A stretch of 64,000 nucleotides of DNA from Aquisphaera giovannonii. Its GTDB lineage: Bacteria > Planctomycetota > Planctomycetia > Isosphaerales > Isosphaeraceae. The DNA lies in the NCBI RefSeq assembly GCF_008087625.1, contig NZ_CP042997.1, forward strand, positions 9,052,001 to 9,116,000, written 5' to 3'. The notes under the pieces are model-generated. The model was not told the DNA's origin. It searched no databases and saw only the letters and a list, made by a program, of their open reading frames with translations. Of the stretch, positions 24,514 through 33,987 are shown piece after piece. Every line of letters starts with the position of its first letter. Within the stretch, counting starts at the first letter, position 1. Made by a program: the position numbers and the translations under genes.

Positions 24514-25851
24514 ATGCCCCTCGCCCGAATCGCGCTGGCGGTCCTCCTCGCCGGCCTGACCCGCCCGGCCCTCGCCCAGCCGGCGACGCCCGCGAGCCCC
24601 GGCGCGGATGACGCCTGGATCGCGACGGCCCGCGACGACCTGTCCTCGCTCTACACGCACCTCCATGCGAACCCCGAGCTCTCCAACCAGGAGGTGAAGA
24701 CCGGGGAGCGGATCGCCGACGAGCTGGAGAAGGCCGGCGCGAAGGTCACGCGGCACATCGCCAGGACCGGGGCCGTCGGCGTGATCGAGAACGGGCCGGG
24801 GCCGGTCGTCCTGGTCCGGACGGACATCGACGCCCTGCCGGTCGTCGAGCGGACCGGCCTCCCCTTCGCCAGCAAGGCCCGGGCGACCAACCCGCAGGGC
24901 CAGGACGTCGGCGTGATGCACGCCTGCGGCCACGACGTCCACATGACCTGCTTCGTCGGCACGGCCCGCTGGCTGGCCTCGCACAGGGACCGCTGGAAGG
25001 GGACCGTCGTCCTGATCGCCCAGCCGGCCGAGGAGGCCATCGGCGGCGCCCGGGACGTGCTCGCCGACGGCCTCTACACCCGGTTCCCCAGGCCGAACTT
25101 CGCGCTGGCCCTCCACTGCCAGGCCACCGAGCCGGCCGGCCACGTCTACTACCGGCCCGGCCCGCTGCTGGCCAGCTCCACGTCGATGACGGTCACCATC
25201 CGCGGCAAGGGGGGCCACGGAGCCTGGCCGCACCGCACCGTCGACCCGATCGTCCTGGCCTCGCTCGCCGTGCTCGACTTCCAGACGATCGTCGGCCGCG
25301 AGGTCGAGCCGATCCAGCCGGCCGTGGTCACCGTGGGGTCGATCCACGGCGGCAACAAGCACAACGTCATCCCGGACGAGGTGAAGCTCCAGCTCACCCT
25401 CCGCGCCTTCTCCGAGCCGGTCCGCCTCCAGCTCATCGAGGGCATCGAGCGCCGGGTCAAGGCCCTGGCCGAGGCCCACAGGGCCCCCGCGCCGACCGTC
25501 GAGATCGACGAGTTCGCCCCCGCGACCATCAACGACCCGGACCTGACGGCAAGGGTCGTCCCGTCCCTGGAGTCCGCCCTGGGCGCGGAGCACGTCCACG
25601 CGACCGACCCCGTCATGGGCTCGGAGGACTTCTCCCGGTACGCGGAGGGGGGCGTCCCCATCATGATGTTCTGGGTCGGCACGCAGCCGGCCGACCGCCT
25701 CGCCGCGGCCAAGGCGAAGGGCGAGGCCCTGCCGTCGCTCCACTCCGCCCTCTTCTTCCCGGACGCCGGCCCGACCATCGCCGCCGGCATCAAGGCGATG
25801 ACCGGCGCGGTGGTCGGGCTGCTGCCCACCGGCGGACCCGCCAAGGATTGA
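24514..25851 (+). CDS. Secreted M20 family amidohydrolase (HipO-like)
   Basis: The 445-residue protein starts with a signal peptide (about 1-21, LALAVLLAGLTRPALA-type) and then the M20D amidohydrolase core. Metal ligands are visible in MHACGHDVHM (Cys and His), in PAEEAIGGA (Glu) and in the C-terminal MGSEDFSRYAEGG. A dimerisation domain with KGGHGAWPHRTVDPI sits in the middle. Relatives hydrolyse N-acyl amino acids and similar amides. The signal peptide suggests action in the periplasm. The ATG at 24514 is preceded by CGGAGAG; the GTG at 24484 would bury the signal peptide. Confidence 0.9.
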   Translation: MPLARIALAVLLAGLTRPALAQPATPASPGADDAWIATARDDLSSLYTHLHANPELSNQEVKTGERIADELEKAGAKVTRHIARTGAVGVIENGPGPVVLVRTDIDALPVVERTGLPFASKARATNPQGQDVGVMHACGHDVHMTCFVGTARWLASHRDRWKGTVVLIAQPAEEAIGGARDVLADGLYTRFPRPNFALALHCQATEPAGHVYYRPGPLLASSTSMTVTIRGKGGHGAWPHRTVDPIVLASLAVLDFQTIVGREVEPIQPAVVTVGSIHGGNKHNVIPDEVKLQLTLRAFSEPVRLQLIEGIERRVKALAEAHRAPAPTVEIDEFAPATINDPDLTARVVPSLESALGAEHVHATDPVMGSEDFSRYAEGGVPIMMFWVGTQPADRLAAAKAKGEALPSLHSALFFPDAGPTIAAGIKAMTGAVVGLLPTGGPAKD

Positions 25852-25858
25852 GCCGACC

Positions 25859-26971
25859 ATGACGCGCTGGGCCGACATCGACTTCTCCGCGGTACCGAGC
25901 CCCTCGCTCCTGATCGACCGTCCGCTCCTGGAGCGGAACATCCGGACGACGATCGGGCTGGCCCGCGACCCGTCGCGGGTGCGGCCGCACGCCAAGACGC
26001 ACAAGATGATCGAGGTCGCCCGCCTGGAGGCGGGGCTCGGGATCACCAAGCACAAGTGCGCCACGATCGCCGAGGCGGAGATGCTCGGCCGCGCCGGGGC
26101 GGAGGACGTGCTGATCGCGTACCCGCTCGTCGGGCCGAACCTCGCCCGCTTCGCCCGGCTCGTCCGCGAGTATCCCGGCACCACCTTCCGGGCCACGGTG
26201 GACGCGCCCGAATCGGCCAGGGCGCTGGCCTCGGCCGCGAAAGGCCTCGACCGCCGCGTCCCGACGCTCGTGGATTTGGACGTCGGCATGGGCCGCACCG
26301 GGATCGCCCCCGGAGAGATGGCGGAGGCGCTCTACGGGCTGATCGCCTCGCTGCCGGGCCTGGCCCCGGACGGCCTGCACGCCTACGACGGCCACGTCCG
26401 CGAGGCCGACCTGGACGCCCGCCGCGCCGTCGTGCGGGGCGTCCAGGAGGCGACCTTCGGCCTCCGCGATCGCCTGGTCCGCTCCGGCCTCCCCGTCCCC
26501 CGGATCGTCTTCGGCGGCACGCCGAGCTTCCCGCTCCACGCCGCGATCGAGGAGCCGGGCGTCGAGTGCTCGCCCGGGACGATGGTCCTCCACGACCACA
26601 ACTACGCGAGCCGCTTCCCGGACCTGCCGTTCACCCCGGCCGCCTTCCTATTGACCCGCGTCGTCAGCCGGCCCGGCGCGGGCCGCCTCTGCCTGGACCT
26701 CGGCCACAAGGCCGTCGCGGCGGATCCCCCGGCGGGCGCCCGGTGCCACCTCATCGACGTCCCCGAGCCCACCTTCGTCGGCCAGAGCGAGGAGCACCTC
26801 GTCGTCGAGACCCCCGCCGCCGGCCGCTACCCCGTCGGCTCCTGCATCCTGGCCATCCCCGCGCACGTCTGCCCGACCGTCGCCCTCCACCGCCGCGCCT
26901 ACGTCGTCGAGGACGGCCGCATCGTCGACGAGTGGGAGGTGGCCGCCCGGGACCGCGTGATCGGCATCTGA
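25859..26971 (+). CDS. DSD1 family PLP-dependent enzyme (D-threonine aldolase / D-serine dehydratase-like)
   Basis: The 370-residue protein has an alanine-racemase-type barrel with the PLP lysine in RPHAKTHK and a C-terminal beta domain with the zinc-ligand motif IPAHVCPTVALH. DSD1-type enzymes act on D-threonine or D-serine and need PLP and a divalent metal. The substrate is not predictable. It follows the amidohydrolase gene after 7 bases, which suggests one operon and a shared role in D-amino-acid or acyl-amino-acid catabolism, an inference only. Confidence 0.88.
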   Translation: MTRWADIDFSAVPSPSLLIDRPLLERNIRTTIGLARDPSRVRPHAKTHKMIEVARLEAGLGITKHKCATIAEAEMLGRAGAEDVLIAYPLVGPNLARFARLVREYPGTTFRATVDAPESARALASAAKGLDRRVPTLVDLDVGMGRTGIAPGEMAEALYGLIASLPGLAPDGLHAYDGHVREADLDARRAVVRGVQEATFGLRDRLVRSGLPVPRIVFGGTPSFPLHAAIEEPGVECSPGTMVLHDHNYASRFPDLPFTPAAFLLTRVVSRPGAGRLCLDLGHKAVAADPPAGARCHLIDVPEPTFVGQSEEHLVVETPAAGRYPVGSCILAIPAHVCPTVALHRRAYVVEDGRIVDEWEVAARDRVIGI

Positions 26972-27119
26972 GCCGCGCCCCGGCCCGGCCCTCCCGCCAT
27001 GCCGGCGAGAATCCGCGGATTTCCGCCCGGCGGACGAACCTTGAACTAGGGTTCTGTCAGGCGTCCCGGCGGTGCGATGCATGGGGCACGCGGCCGGCCC
27101 GGGGCGGATCAAGGGACGC

Positions 27120-27461
27120 ATGATGAGCCCGGACAAGGATCCGTCGGATCCCTTGCTGGCGGCGATCGGGGAGCTGCGCCGCGAGCTGATCGGCTGGATC
27201 GATTCCCGCCTGGGCCCGCTCCGCGATCAGGGGCGGGAGACGGCGGCGCCGGCCGCATTCCAACCCGCGCCGCCGGTGGGCCCTGCGATCCCGGCGAGGC
27301 TGCGGCCCCCGCCCGGGGCCCGGTCTCAGCCTTCGCCCCCGGCCGCGGACGCGGGGGATCCGAGGCACCGGCTGGACGCCCTGGCGAGGCGCCTCGGCGA
27401 ACAGCTCCGGCTCGCAGAGCCCTCCGGCGGCGAGCCCGACGAACCGCGCGCCCACGCCTAG
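27120..27461 (+). CDS. Short hypothetical protein opening the Che/GTPase cluster
   Basis: The 113-residue protein has an amphipathic N-terminal helix (LLAAIGELRRELIGWIDSRLGPLRDQ), a Pro-rich middle and a C-terminal helix (HRLDALARRLGEQLRLAE). There is no signal or membrane segment. It reads in the same direction as the chemosensory genes that begin 118 bases later. It may be an adaptor-like small protein. The start is ATG at 27120 or 27123. Confidence 0.55.
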   Translation: MMSPDKDPSDPLLAAIGELRRELIGWIDSRLGPLRDQGRETAAPAAFQPAPPVGPAIPARLRPPPGARSQPSPPAADAGDPRHRLDALARRLGEQLRLAEPSGGEPDEPRAHA

Positions 27462-27578
27462 GAGCCGGCCCCGGCCGGCGGTCGCGCGAGCCGCGTCCGA
27501 CGGAAGGTTCCCGGGAAACCGGCCCCGCCCCACCCTTGCCGCCCAGACGAAGACAGGACGATCCGGAGAGCCCGCCCC

Positions 27579-28016
27579 GTGCCGAGCGACCCCACCTACT
27601 GCCTGTTCCGCTGCGACACTCGCCCGCTGGCCATGGCCGTGGAGCACGTCGCCGAGATCGCCGAGGTCGGCCCGCTCGTGCGGATGAGCCGGTGCCCCCG
27701 GCAGGTGGCGGGCCTCTTCGTCTACCACCAGCACGTCCTCCCGGTCCTGTCCCTGGACGGCCACCCGCGGGCCCCCGACGCGGTCGCCCTGGTCGCCCGG
27801 ACCGAGGCCGGCCTCTGGGCCCTTGGCATCGACCGCGGGGGCACGCAGATCGTCGCCGCGAGGCCCGCGAGGCATGACCCGGCCCGCGGCGAGGATGGCC
27901 TGGTCACGGCCGGCCTGATCCGCCGCGAGGGGGCCGACCACGCGCTGGTGGACGCGGAGGCGAGCTGGCGGAGCTTCCGGATCCTGATCGAAGGTTCGTT
28001 CGCCCGCCCGGCGTAA
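27579..28016 (+). CDS. CheW-like coupling protein
   Basis: The 145-residue protein shows the CheW beta-barrel pattern: YCLFRCDTRPLAMAVEHVAEI at the start, the conserved LVRMSRCPRQVAGLFVYHQHVLPVLSL, then ALGIDRGGTQ. CheW proteins link receptors to the CheA kinase. It is about as long as E. coli CheW (167). It lies directly before the receptor and kinase genes (CheW, receptor, CheA order, as in pil/pix-type clusters). Confidence 0.87.
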   Translation: MPSDPTYCLFRCDTRPLAMAVEHVAEIAEVGPLVRMSRCPRQVAGLFVYHQHVLPVLSLDGHPRAPDAVALVARTEAGLWALGIDRGGTQIVAARPARHDPARGEDGLVTAGLIRREGADHALVDAEASWRSFRILIEGSFARPA

Positions 28017-28051
28017 TGTCGCCAGGTCCGGGGGACTGCTGAGGTATCGTC

Positions 28052-29431
28052 ATGACGCCCTCGACCCGATGGCTGCTCCTGGGTGCCCTCCTCGGCCTGG
28101 CCGCCGCGGCGGCCGGCGAGGGGGCCCGCGCCGTGATGGGCCCGGCCCCGGGCGCGATCGCCGCGGCCGCGGCGGGTGCGGTCGCGGGGGCCGCGATCGG
28201 CGGGCTCGCCGTCCGGTCGGCCTTCGCCGCGGCGGCGAGCCGGATCGCCCTCGTCGCCGACCCGGGGCGGGACGACGATCGCCGCGGCCCGCACGCCGAG
28301 CTCGGCCACGCCCGGCTGGATGCCGAGCTCGCCGCCCTGGCGCGGTCCCTCGAGGCCGCCTCGGAGATGCACGAGGACTATGCCCGCACCGAGCGCACGG
28401 CCCGGCTCTACTGGGCCTCGCTCCAGGCGCCCGGCGGCGCGATCCGGCCGGAGAATGCCCTCTCGGAGGTCGGCGCCAGGCTCCCGGCCGTGCTCGACGC
28501 GATGAGGCAGGCGGCGATCGCCATCCATCGGGACGCCTCCTCGCTGGAGGAGCTGAACGAGCGGGTGGCCTCCGGCGCGGCCGACCAGTCCGAGGCCGTC
28601 TCCCGCACGGCCTCGGCCGTCGAGGCCCTCTCCGAGAAGATCGACCGGATCTCGCGGAACGCCGAGGAGGCCCTCCGCGCCTGCGAGCGGTCACGGGCCG
28701 AGGCCCGCCGCGGGCTCGAGCAGGTCCACAGCGTCATCGAGGGCATGGACCGCCTCCTCGCCCAGATCGAGGTCAACGGCCGCACGGCGAGGCGCCTGGA
28801 GGAGCGATCGGAGGAGATCGGCACCATCGTGGACCTGATCCGCGGCATCTCCGGCCGGACCGACATGCTCGCCCTGAACGCCACGATCGAGTCCGTCCGC
28901 GCCGGCGAGCACGGCCGCGGCTTCGCCGTCGTCGCCGAGGAGATCCGCAAGCTGGCGGAGCGCGCGGCGACCGCCACCCGCGACATCGGCACCATCGTCG
29001 AGGCGATCCAGGCCGACACCCACGAGAGCCTCCGCGCCCTCGGCGAGGAGCAGGCCGAGATGCAGCGCGAGGGCGAGCGAGTCCGCTTGACCGGCGCGGC
29101 GCTCGACCGGATCAGCCAGGTCGCGGAGGACTCCGCCCGGCTCGTCGAGGCGATCTCCCGCTCCACCAACGACCAGGTCGTCGCCACCCAGGAGCTCGTC
29201 CGGGCGATGCAGCGGATCTCCGACGTGACGCACGAGACGCTCGAGGGGACGACGAGGTCGCGGGCCTCGTTGGAGGCCCTGGTGAAGTCGTGCGAGCCCT
29301 GGCAGCGGCTCGCCGCCGTGGCCGCCCCGGCGGACGTCGCCCCTCGCGAGCTGCCGCCCCCCGGCTTCGGGCCGGCGACTCACGCCCCCCGCCGGACCCG
29401 CGAGCTGGCCGCCAGCGAGGCCCGCCCATGA
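28052..29431 (+). CDS. Methyl-accepting chemotaxis-type receptor without a sensor domain
   Basis: The 459-residue protein has two hydrophobic segments at its N-terminus (about 6-22 and 30-60) separated by only a short loop, so no ligand domain projects outside. A long coiled coil follows. The signalling tip is clear: LIRGISGRTDMLALNATIESVRAGEHGRGFAVVAEEIRKLAERA. The tip differs little from standard receptors, so interaction with CheA and CheW is expected. The input must come from the membrane, the cytoplasm or a partner protein. The gene overlaps cheA by ATGA. Confidence 0.9.
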   Translation: MTPSTRWLLLGALLGLAAAAAGEGARAVMGPAPGAIAAAAAGAVAGAAIGGLAVRSAFAAAASRIALVADPGRDDDRRGPHAELGHARLDAELAALARSLEAASEMHEDYARTERTARLYWASLQAPGGAIRPENALSEVGARLPAVLDAMRQAAIAIHRDASSLEELNERVASGAADQSEAVSRTASAVEALSEKIDRISRNAEEALRACERSRAEARRGLEQVHSVIEGMDRLLAQIEVNGRTARRLEERSEEIGTIVDLIRGISGRTDMLALNATIESVRAGEHGRGFAVVAEEIRKLAERAATATRDIGTIVEAIQADTHESLRALGEEQAEMQREGERVRLTGAALDRISQVAEDSARLVEAISRSTNDQVVATQELVRAMQRISDVTHETLEGTTRSRASLEALVKSCEPWQRLAAVAAPADVAPRELPPPGFGPATHAPRRTRELAASEARP

Positions 29432-32400
29432 CCCCGGCCGCGGGTGGCCTGGCCTCGCTCGCGGGGCACCTCGACGACCTGGCCGACCGGCTCCAGCCGG
29501 CATTGGCGGCGGAGGCGGGGGCGGCGGACCTGCGGGCCATCCGGGAGTTCCTCTCCGACCTCTCGGAGGAGGCCCGCCGTCGGGCCCGCGTCGGCCTGGG
29601 CCGCGCGCTCGCCCGCGTCGGCGTGCTCACCGAGCTCTGGGAATGCCGCGCGGGCGAGCCTGGCGACGCGGCCGGCGAGATCGGCCTCTTCTGCATCAGG
29701 GCCCTCGCCCGGCTCGCCCGAGAGGAAGCCGGCGGGGGAGATGGCGAGGCCGTCGCGGCCTGGGTCCTCGACCAGTCCTCCTCCAACTGGGGCGATTACC
29801 TCGGGCTGCTCGAGGGCGACGCCGCATCGCCGGCGGGCGAGGCGGACCCGCTCGCGGAGCCAGAGGCCGAATTCGTCGGACCCGAGCCCGACGAGCCGCC
29901 AGCCATCGACGCCCAGGCCCTGCTCCGACTCTTCGGCGTCGCGACCGCGACCGCGCCGGAGACGCACCGTGAGGGCGGGCCTCCCGCCGAGCCGGCGCCG
30001 CCGCCACCCAGGCCGATCCTCGATCGCGGCCCGGGCCGATTCGGTGCCTCCGGCACGTATGAGCCTCCTCGAGGGACGGATCGCCAGGGCCCGCCCGGCC
30101 CGGCGGGAGCCTCGCCCTCCCGGTGCGGCTCCGCCTCTCCTGTGGGTAAGGCGAGGCTCCCCGAGAAGGACGCCCAGGCGATCGTCATCCCCCCCCTGCC
30201 CCGCGGCATCGACCTGGATGACGAGATCCGCGAGGCCTTCCTCGCCGACGCCACCGACCTCTTCGAGCGGATCGAGTCGCTCGTCCTCGACGTCGGCCGG
30301 GGTGCGGGCTCGCCGGATTCGCTCCGCGAGCTGGGCCGGTGCTTCCACACGCTCAAGGGGGCATCCGGGAGCGTCGGCCTGACGGATCTCGCGGCCCTGG
30401 TCCACGAGCTCGAGGAGCATCTCGAATCGGCCCGAGGCCCTCTCCCGCCGGGGCTGATCGACGCCCTCCACCAGATACTGGTCTACCTCGAAGGGATCCT
30501 CGGGCTGCTCCGCGGGGGCGAGGCACCGGCGCCGGCGACCGAGAACGCCGCGACGGCCGCCGAGCCCCCGTCGGAGATCCACGCCGCGGCCGTGGTACCC
30601 ACGGCCGCGGCGGCGGGGGGCTCGCCATCCGGCGACGGCCAGGAGGGGCCGATCCGGCTCGCGTCCGGGCGGCTCGACGAGTTGATGGACGTCGCCTCCG
30701 AGCTGATCGCCCGGCGCCGCTCCTGGATGAGCCAGGCGGAGTCGCTGAAGGCGGTCGCGGCGATGGCGAGGGGCCTGCGGGGCCGGATGCACGCCTGCCT
30801 GGACCGGCTGCACGAGGCCGGCCTGGGCCGCGAGGAGGGGACGCCGGGCGCCGTCGGCCCCAGGGGCAGCCGCGTGGACGTCCCCGGCCAGCTCCTCAAG
30901 CTCGGAGAGCTGGACGACGACCTCGCGGTCATGGCCGACACCGCCATGGCCGCCGCCGCGCCGCTGGCCGACCACGGCGATGCGCTCGGCCGGCTCACCA
31001 TGCAGCTCTGGGACGAGCTCCAGTCGATCCGGATCGTCCCGGTCCGCGGCCTCTTCCAGCGGCTCGCCCGCGTGGCGATCGACGCGGCGAGGGTCGAGGG
31101 GCGGCGGGTTGACGTCGTCATGGCGGGCGAGCAGATGGGCCTCGACCGCGCGGTCCAGGACAGGGCGTACGAGCCGCTCCTGCACGTCGTCCGCAACGCG
31201 GTCGGGCACGGCGTCGAGCCGCCCGACGAACGCGCCCGCGCCGGCAAGCCGGCCGCGGGGAGGATCACGCTGGAGGCCCGCCGCGAGGGGAACAGCCTGG
31301 CGATCTCGGTGCAGGACGACGGCCGCGGCCTCGACCACGCGGCGATCGAGGCCAAGGCGCAGCGGCTGGGCCTGATCCCGCCGGGCGAGGCGGCCACGGC
31401 CGAACGGCTCAATGAGCTGATCTTCCACTCGGGCTTCTCCACGAGGGACGCGGCCAATGCCATCTCCGGCCGGGGCGTGGGCATGGACGTCGTCGCCCGC
31501 GAGGTCGGGCTGCTCCGCGGCACGATCGAGCTGAGGACCGAGCGCGGCCGGGGCACGCGGATGACCGTCCGCCTGCCGGCCCGCCTGGCGCTGGAGACGG
31601 TGATGCTCGCCCGGGTGGACGGCCAGGCCTTCGCCATCCCCGTCGCGCAGATCGAGCACGCGCAGCCCGTCGAGCCGGGGGAGCTCGGCGGGGCCCGATT
31701 CCCGTTCCGGGACGCCGAGATCCCCCTGGCGGACGCCCGCGCGGTCCTCGGCGTCGCCGACACGCCCGCGCCGGCGTGGCCTAAGCTTCTTGTGGTCCGG
31801 TCGGCGGGCGGGCCGGTCGCGCTCGTCGTGGACGCCATCGAGGGGACCGAGGAGCTGGTGATCAGGCCGCTGAACGCACTCCTGGCCGGCCACCCGCTGA
31901 TCTCGGGGACGAGCGTCTCCGCGAGCGGGGAGGTCATCTCCGTGCTGAACCTCGCCGGCCTCCACGCCGAGGCGAACGCCGGGCCCGCCGAGCCGGGGCC
32001 CGGGCCCGACGGCCGGGCCCCCGCGAAGGGGGCCGGCTGCTCGGTGCTGGTGGTCGATGACTCGATCAGCGTCCGGCGCGTGATGGCGAGGCAGCTCAGG
32101 GCCCTCGGGCTGGCGGTCGACGAGGTGTCCGACGGGCAGGAGGCTCTGGGCCGGCTCCGCGACGGCTCGTACGGCCTGGTCGTGACCGACCTGGAGATGC
32201 CCCGGCTCGACGGCCTCGGCCTGCTCGCGGAGATGCGCCGGCTCCCCCCGCTGGCGGCGACCCCGGTGATCGTCGCCAGCACGAAGGCCGACGCGGAGAC
32301 CCGGCAGAGGGCCCGCTCGCTCGGCGCGGGGGCGTTCCTGCCCAAGCCCGTCGACCCCGCGGCGCTCGCGCAGGCCGTGGGGGGCCTGGTCCCGCCGGCC

Positions 32401-32460
32401 GCGAGGGCCGCCGGCCTCGAAGGCGTTCGCACCGCGGAGGAGCCATGGAAAGCCCGCTGA
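29428..32460 (+). CDS. Hybrid chemotaxis histidine kinase CheA with C-terminal receiver
   Basis: The 1010-residue protein reads: an N-terminal helical domain (about 1-150), a disordered linker with repeat-derived DNA (about 220-250), a phosphotransfer domain with His307 in CFHTLKGASGSVGL, a dimerisation domain, an HSP90-like ATPase with RNAVGHGVE and GRGVGMD, a CheW domain (MLARVDGQAFAIPVAQIEH onwards), and a receiver with Asp921 in VVTDLEMPRLDGL. This is a CheA of the PilL/PixL type. A longer frame upstream is shadow; the ATG at 29428 overlaps the receptor stop. It ends in overlap with the next regulator gene, so the set is translated together. Confidence 0.92.
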   Translation: MTPAAGGLASLAGHLDDLADRLQPALAAEAGAADLRAIREFLSDLSEEARRRARVGLGRALARVGVLTELWECRAGEPGDAAGEIGLFCIRALARLAREEAGGGDGEAVAAWVLDQSSSNWGDYLGLLEGDAASPAGEADPLAEPEAEFVGPEPDEPPAIDAQALLRLFGVATATAPETHREGGPPAEPAPPPPRPILDRGPGRFGASGTYEPPRGTDRQGPPGPAGASPSRCGSASPVGKARLPEKDAQAIVIPPLPRGIDLDDEIREAFLADATDLFERIESLVLDVGRGAGSPDSLRELGRCFHTLKGASGSVGLTDLAALVHELEEHLESARGPLPPGLIDALHQILVYLEGILGLLRGGEAPAPATENAATAAEPPSEIHAAAVVPTAAAAGGSPSGDGQEGPIRLASGRLDELMDVASELIARRRSWMSQAESLKAVAAMARGLRGRMHACLDRLHEAGLGREEGTPGAVGPRGSRVDVPGQLLKLGELDDDLAVMADTAMAAAAPLADHGDALGRLTMQLWDELQSIRIVPVRGLFQRLARVAIDAARVEGRRVDVVMAGEQMGLDRAVQDRAYEPLLHVVRNAVGHGVEPPDERARAGKPAAGRITLEARREGNSLAISVQDDGRGLDHAAIEAKAQRLGLIPPGEAATAERLNELIFHSGFSTRDAANAISGRGVGMDVVAREVGLLRGTIELRTERGRGTRMTVRLPARLALETVMLARVDGQAFAIPVAQIEHAQPVEPGELGGARFPFRDAEIPLADARAVLGVADTPAPAWPKLLVVRSAGGPVALVVDAIEGTEELVIRPLNALLAGHPLISGTSVSASGEVISVLNLAGLHAEANAGPAEPGPGPDGRAPAKGAGCSVLVVDDSISVRRVMARQLRALGLAVDEVSDGQEALGRLRDGSYGLVVTDLEMPRLDGLGLLAEMRRLPPLAATPVIVASTKADAETRQRARSLGAGAFLPKPVDPAALAQAVGGLVPPAARAAGLEGVRTAEEPWKAR
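30105..30161. repeat. 12-bp inverted repeat inside the cheA linker
   Basis: GGGAGCCTCGCC at 30105-30116 pairs exactly with 30150-30161. The segment is coding (PAGASPSRCGSASPVGKARLP) and lies in the linker between the N-terminal domain and the phosphotransfer domain. Confidence 0.6.
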
Positions 32461-33986
32461 TACTCGTGATCGACGACAGCCTGACGATCCGCAAGATGGT
32501 CGAGTGCCACCTCTCGCAGGCCGGCTACCGCGTCATCATGGCCGCGGCGGCCGAGCCGGGCCTCGAGATGGCCAGGGCCGATCGCCCCGACCTGATCCTG
32601 CTGGATCACCAGCTCCCCGGCACGACCGGCGACGAGGTCTGCCGGGCGCTGCTGGCGCGGGAGGAGACCGCGGCGATCCCCGTGGTGATCAGCTCGGCCC
32701 TGCGGAACCGGGCGTTCGCGCAGTACACCGAGTTCACCAACGTGGTCGACCAGATCCCCAAGCCGTTCACGCCGGAGCTGCTCCGGAGCGGCGTGGCGAA
32801 CGCGCTGCAGACCGGGGCGATGGTCGTGCAGGCCCAGCGGACCGGCTGCGCCATGCCCGAGGCGGTCGGCGAGGCCCGCGACGCCACGCTGGAGGGGACC
32901 ACCGCGGCCTTCCCCCTCCGCGCCGTGCTCGACTTCCTGAACCACGCCCGCCAGTCCGGCCGACTCACGGTCGAGGCCGGCCGCGACCGGATCCGCTTCG
33001 CGGTCTCCGGCGGCCGGGTGCAGGCCGTCTACTCCACGACGGTCGGGCCGGAGGCCGTCGAGGCCGCCCTGCCGGCCGAGCTGGCCGACCTCGCCCCGCT
33101 GCTGGCCCTCACGCTCGGCGAGCAGCAGGATCCCTCGATGTCCGGCCTGGTCCGGATGCTCGAGCGGAGCCTCTCCGACCCGCGACGGCTCCGCGCCCTG
33201 CTCCGGTGCCAGGCGGCCGCGCTGACGTACCGGGCGATCGAGGGCGAGCCGGGGCCGTTCGCCTTCGAGCCGGATGCGCCCCTGCCGCCGATGTTCCAGG
33301 CGATGCCGCTTCAGACGAGCGTCGCGGCCCTGATCGTCGAGGGCGTGCGGGCGTGCGGCGAGCCCCTCGACGCCGACGAGTGGGGCCGCCTCGCGTTCGC
33401 CCGCCAGGCCGCCCGCGGCGGCAGCACGGACCGCACGGGGCTGTCCAACGGCGACGTCAGGGTCCTCACGCTCCTCGACGGGAGCCGCCCCCTGCGGGAG
33501 GTCGCGGAGCAGGCCGGCATGGGGCTGCCCGACGTCGCGGCGACGGTCCGCGGCTTCGAGCTCGCCGGGATGGTCGAGCGGCGGACGCTCGGCGCGGGCG
33601 AGTCCATCCTGGCGTTCGACGAGGACCCCGAGGCGGCGGCGCTGATCCAGCGGGTGCTCGGGCCGGAGGGGGCCGACCAGCGGGTGAAGGTCGTCCGGGA
33701 CCGAGTCGCCGCGCAGCTCCTGCTCCGCCGCCAGTCGTTCAACCTGGTGATCCTGCCCCTGGACCGGCCGGAGCACGAGGCCTTCTTCCGGCTCTGCAAG
33801 CAGCAGTGCCCCCCGGGCACGCGGTTCATCGGCATCGCGAGCATCGAGGACGAGTCCGAGCTGGCCCGCCTCGACGCGATGGGCCTGGACGGGGTCCTCC
33901 ACCGGCCGCTGAACGAGGCGGACCTGACCGCGACCGTGAAGCACCTGCTGACGCACGCCCCGGGTTCCATGGCGGGGGTGGCCTGA
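32445..33986 (+). CDS. PatA-like response regulator with DUF4388 domain
   Basis: The 513-residue protein has an N-terminal receiver (LVIDDSLTIRKM; phospho-Asp in LILLDHQLPGTTGD; Lys in QIPKPF), a DUF4388/PATAN-type middle (AAFPLRAVLDFLNHARQSGRLTVE), a helical region, and a second degenerate receiver-like C-terminal domain (ILAFDEDPEAAALIQRV; ends GVLHRPLNEADLTATVKHLL). The order receiver-PATAN-second receiver is reminiscent of cyanobacterial PatA/PixG regulators. It starts inside the end of cheA (32445 versus 32460). It lacks a DNA-binding domain, so the output would be protein interaction. Confidence 0.85.
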   Translation: MESPLILVIDDSLTIRKMVECHLSQAGYRVIMAAAAEPGLEMARADRPDLILLDHQLPGTTGDEVCRALLAREETAAIPVVISSALRNRAFAQYTEFTNVVDQIPKPFTPELLRSGVANALQTGAMVVQAQRTGCAMPEAVGEARDATLEGTTAAFPLRAVLDFLNHARQSGRLTVEAGRDRIRFAVSGGRVQAVYSTTVGPEAVEAALPAELADLAPLLALTLGEQQDPSMSGLVRMLERSLSDPRRLRALLRCQAAALTYRAIEGEPGPFAFEPDAPLPPMFQAMPLQTSVAALIVEGVRACGEPLDADEWGRLAFARQAARGGSTDRTGLSNGDVRVLTLLDGSRPLREVAEQAGMGLPDVAATVRGFELAGMVERRTLGAGESILAFDEDPEAAALIQRVLGPEGADQRVKVVRDRVAAQLLLRRQSFNLVILPLDRPEHEAFFRLCKQQCPPGTRFIGIASIEDESELARLDAMGLDGVLHRPLNEADLTATVKHLLTHAPGSMAGVA

Positions 33987-33987
33987 C

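Noticed and set aside
28069-29427. N-terminal extension of cheA
   Set aside because: It is an out-of-frame reading of the receptor gene; the ATGA overlap at 29428 is the natural start.
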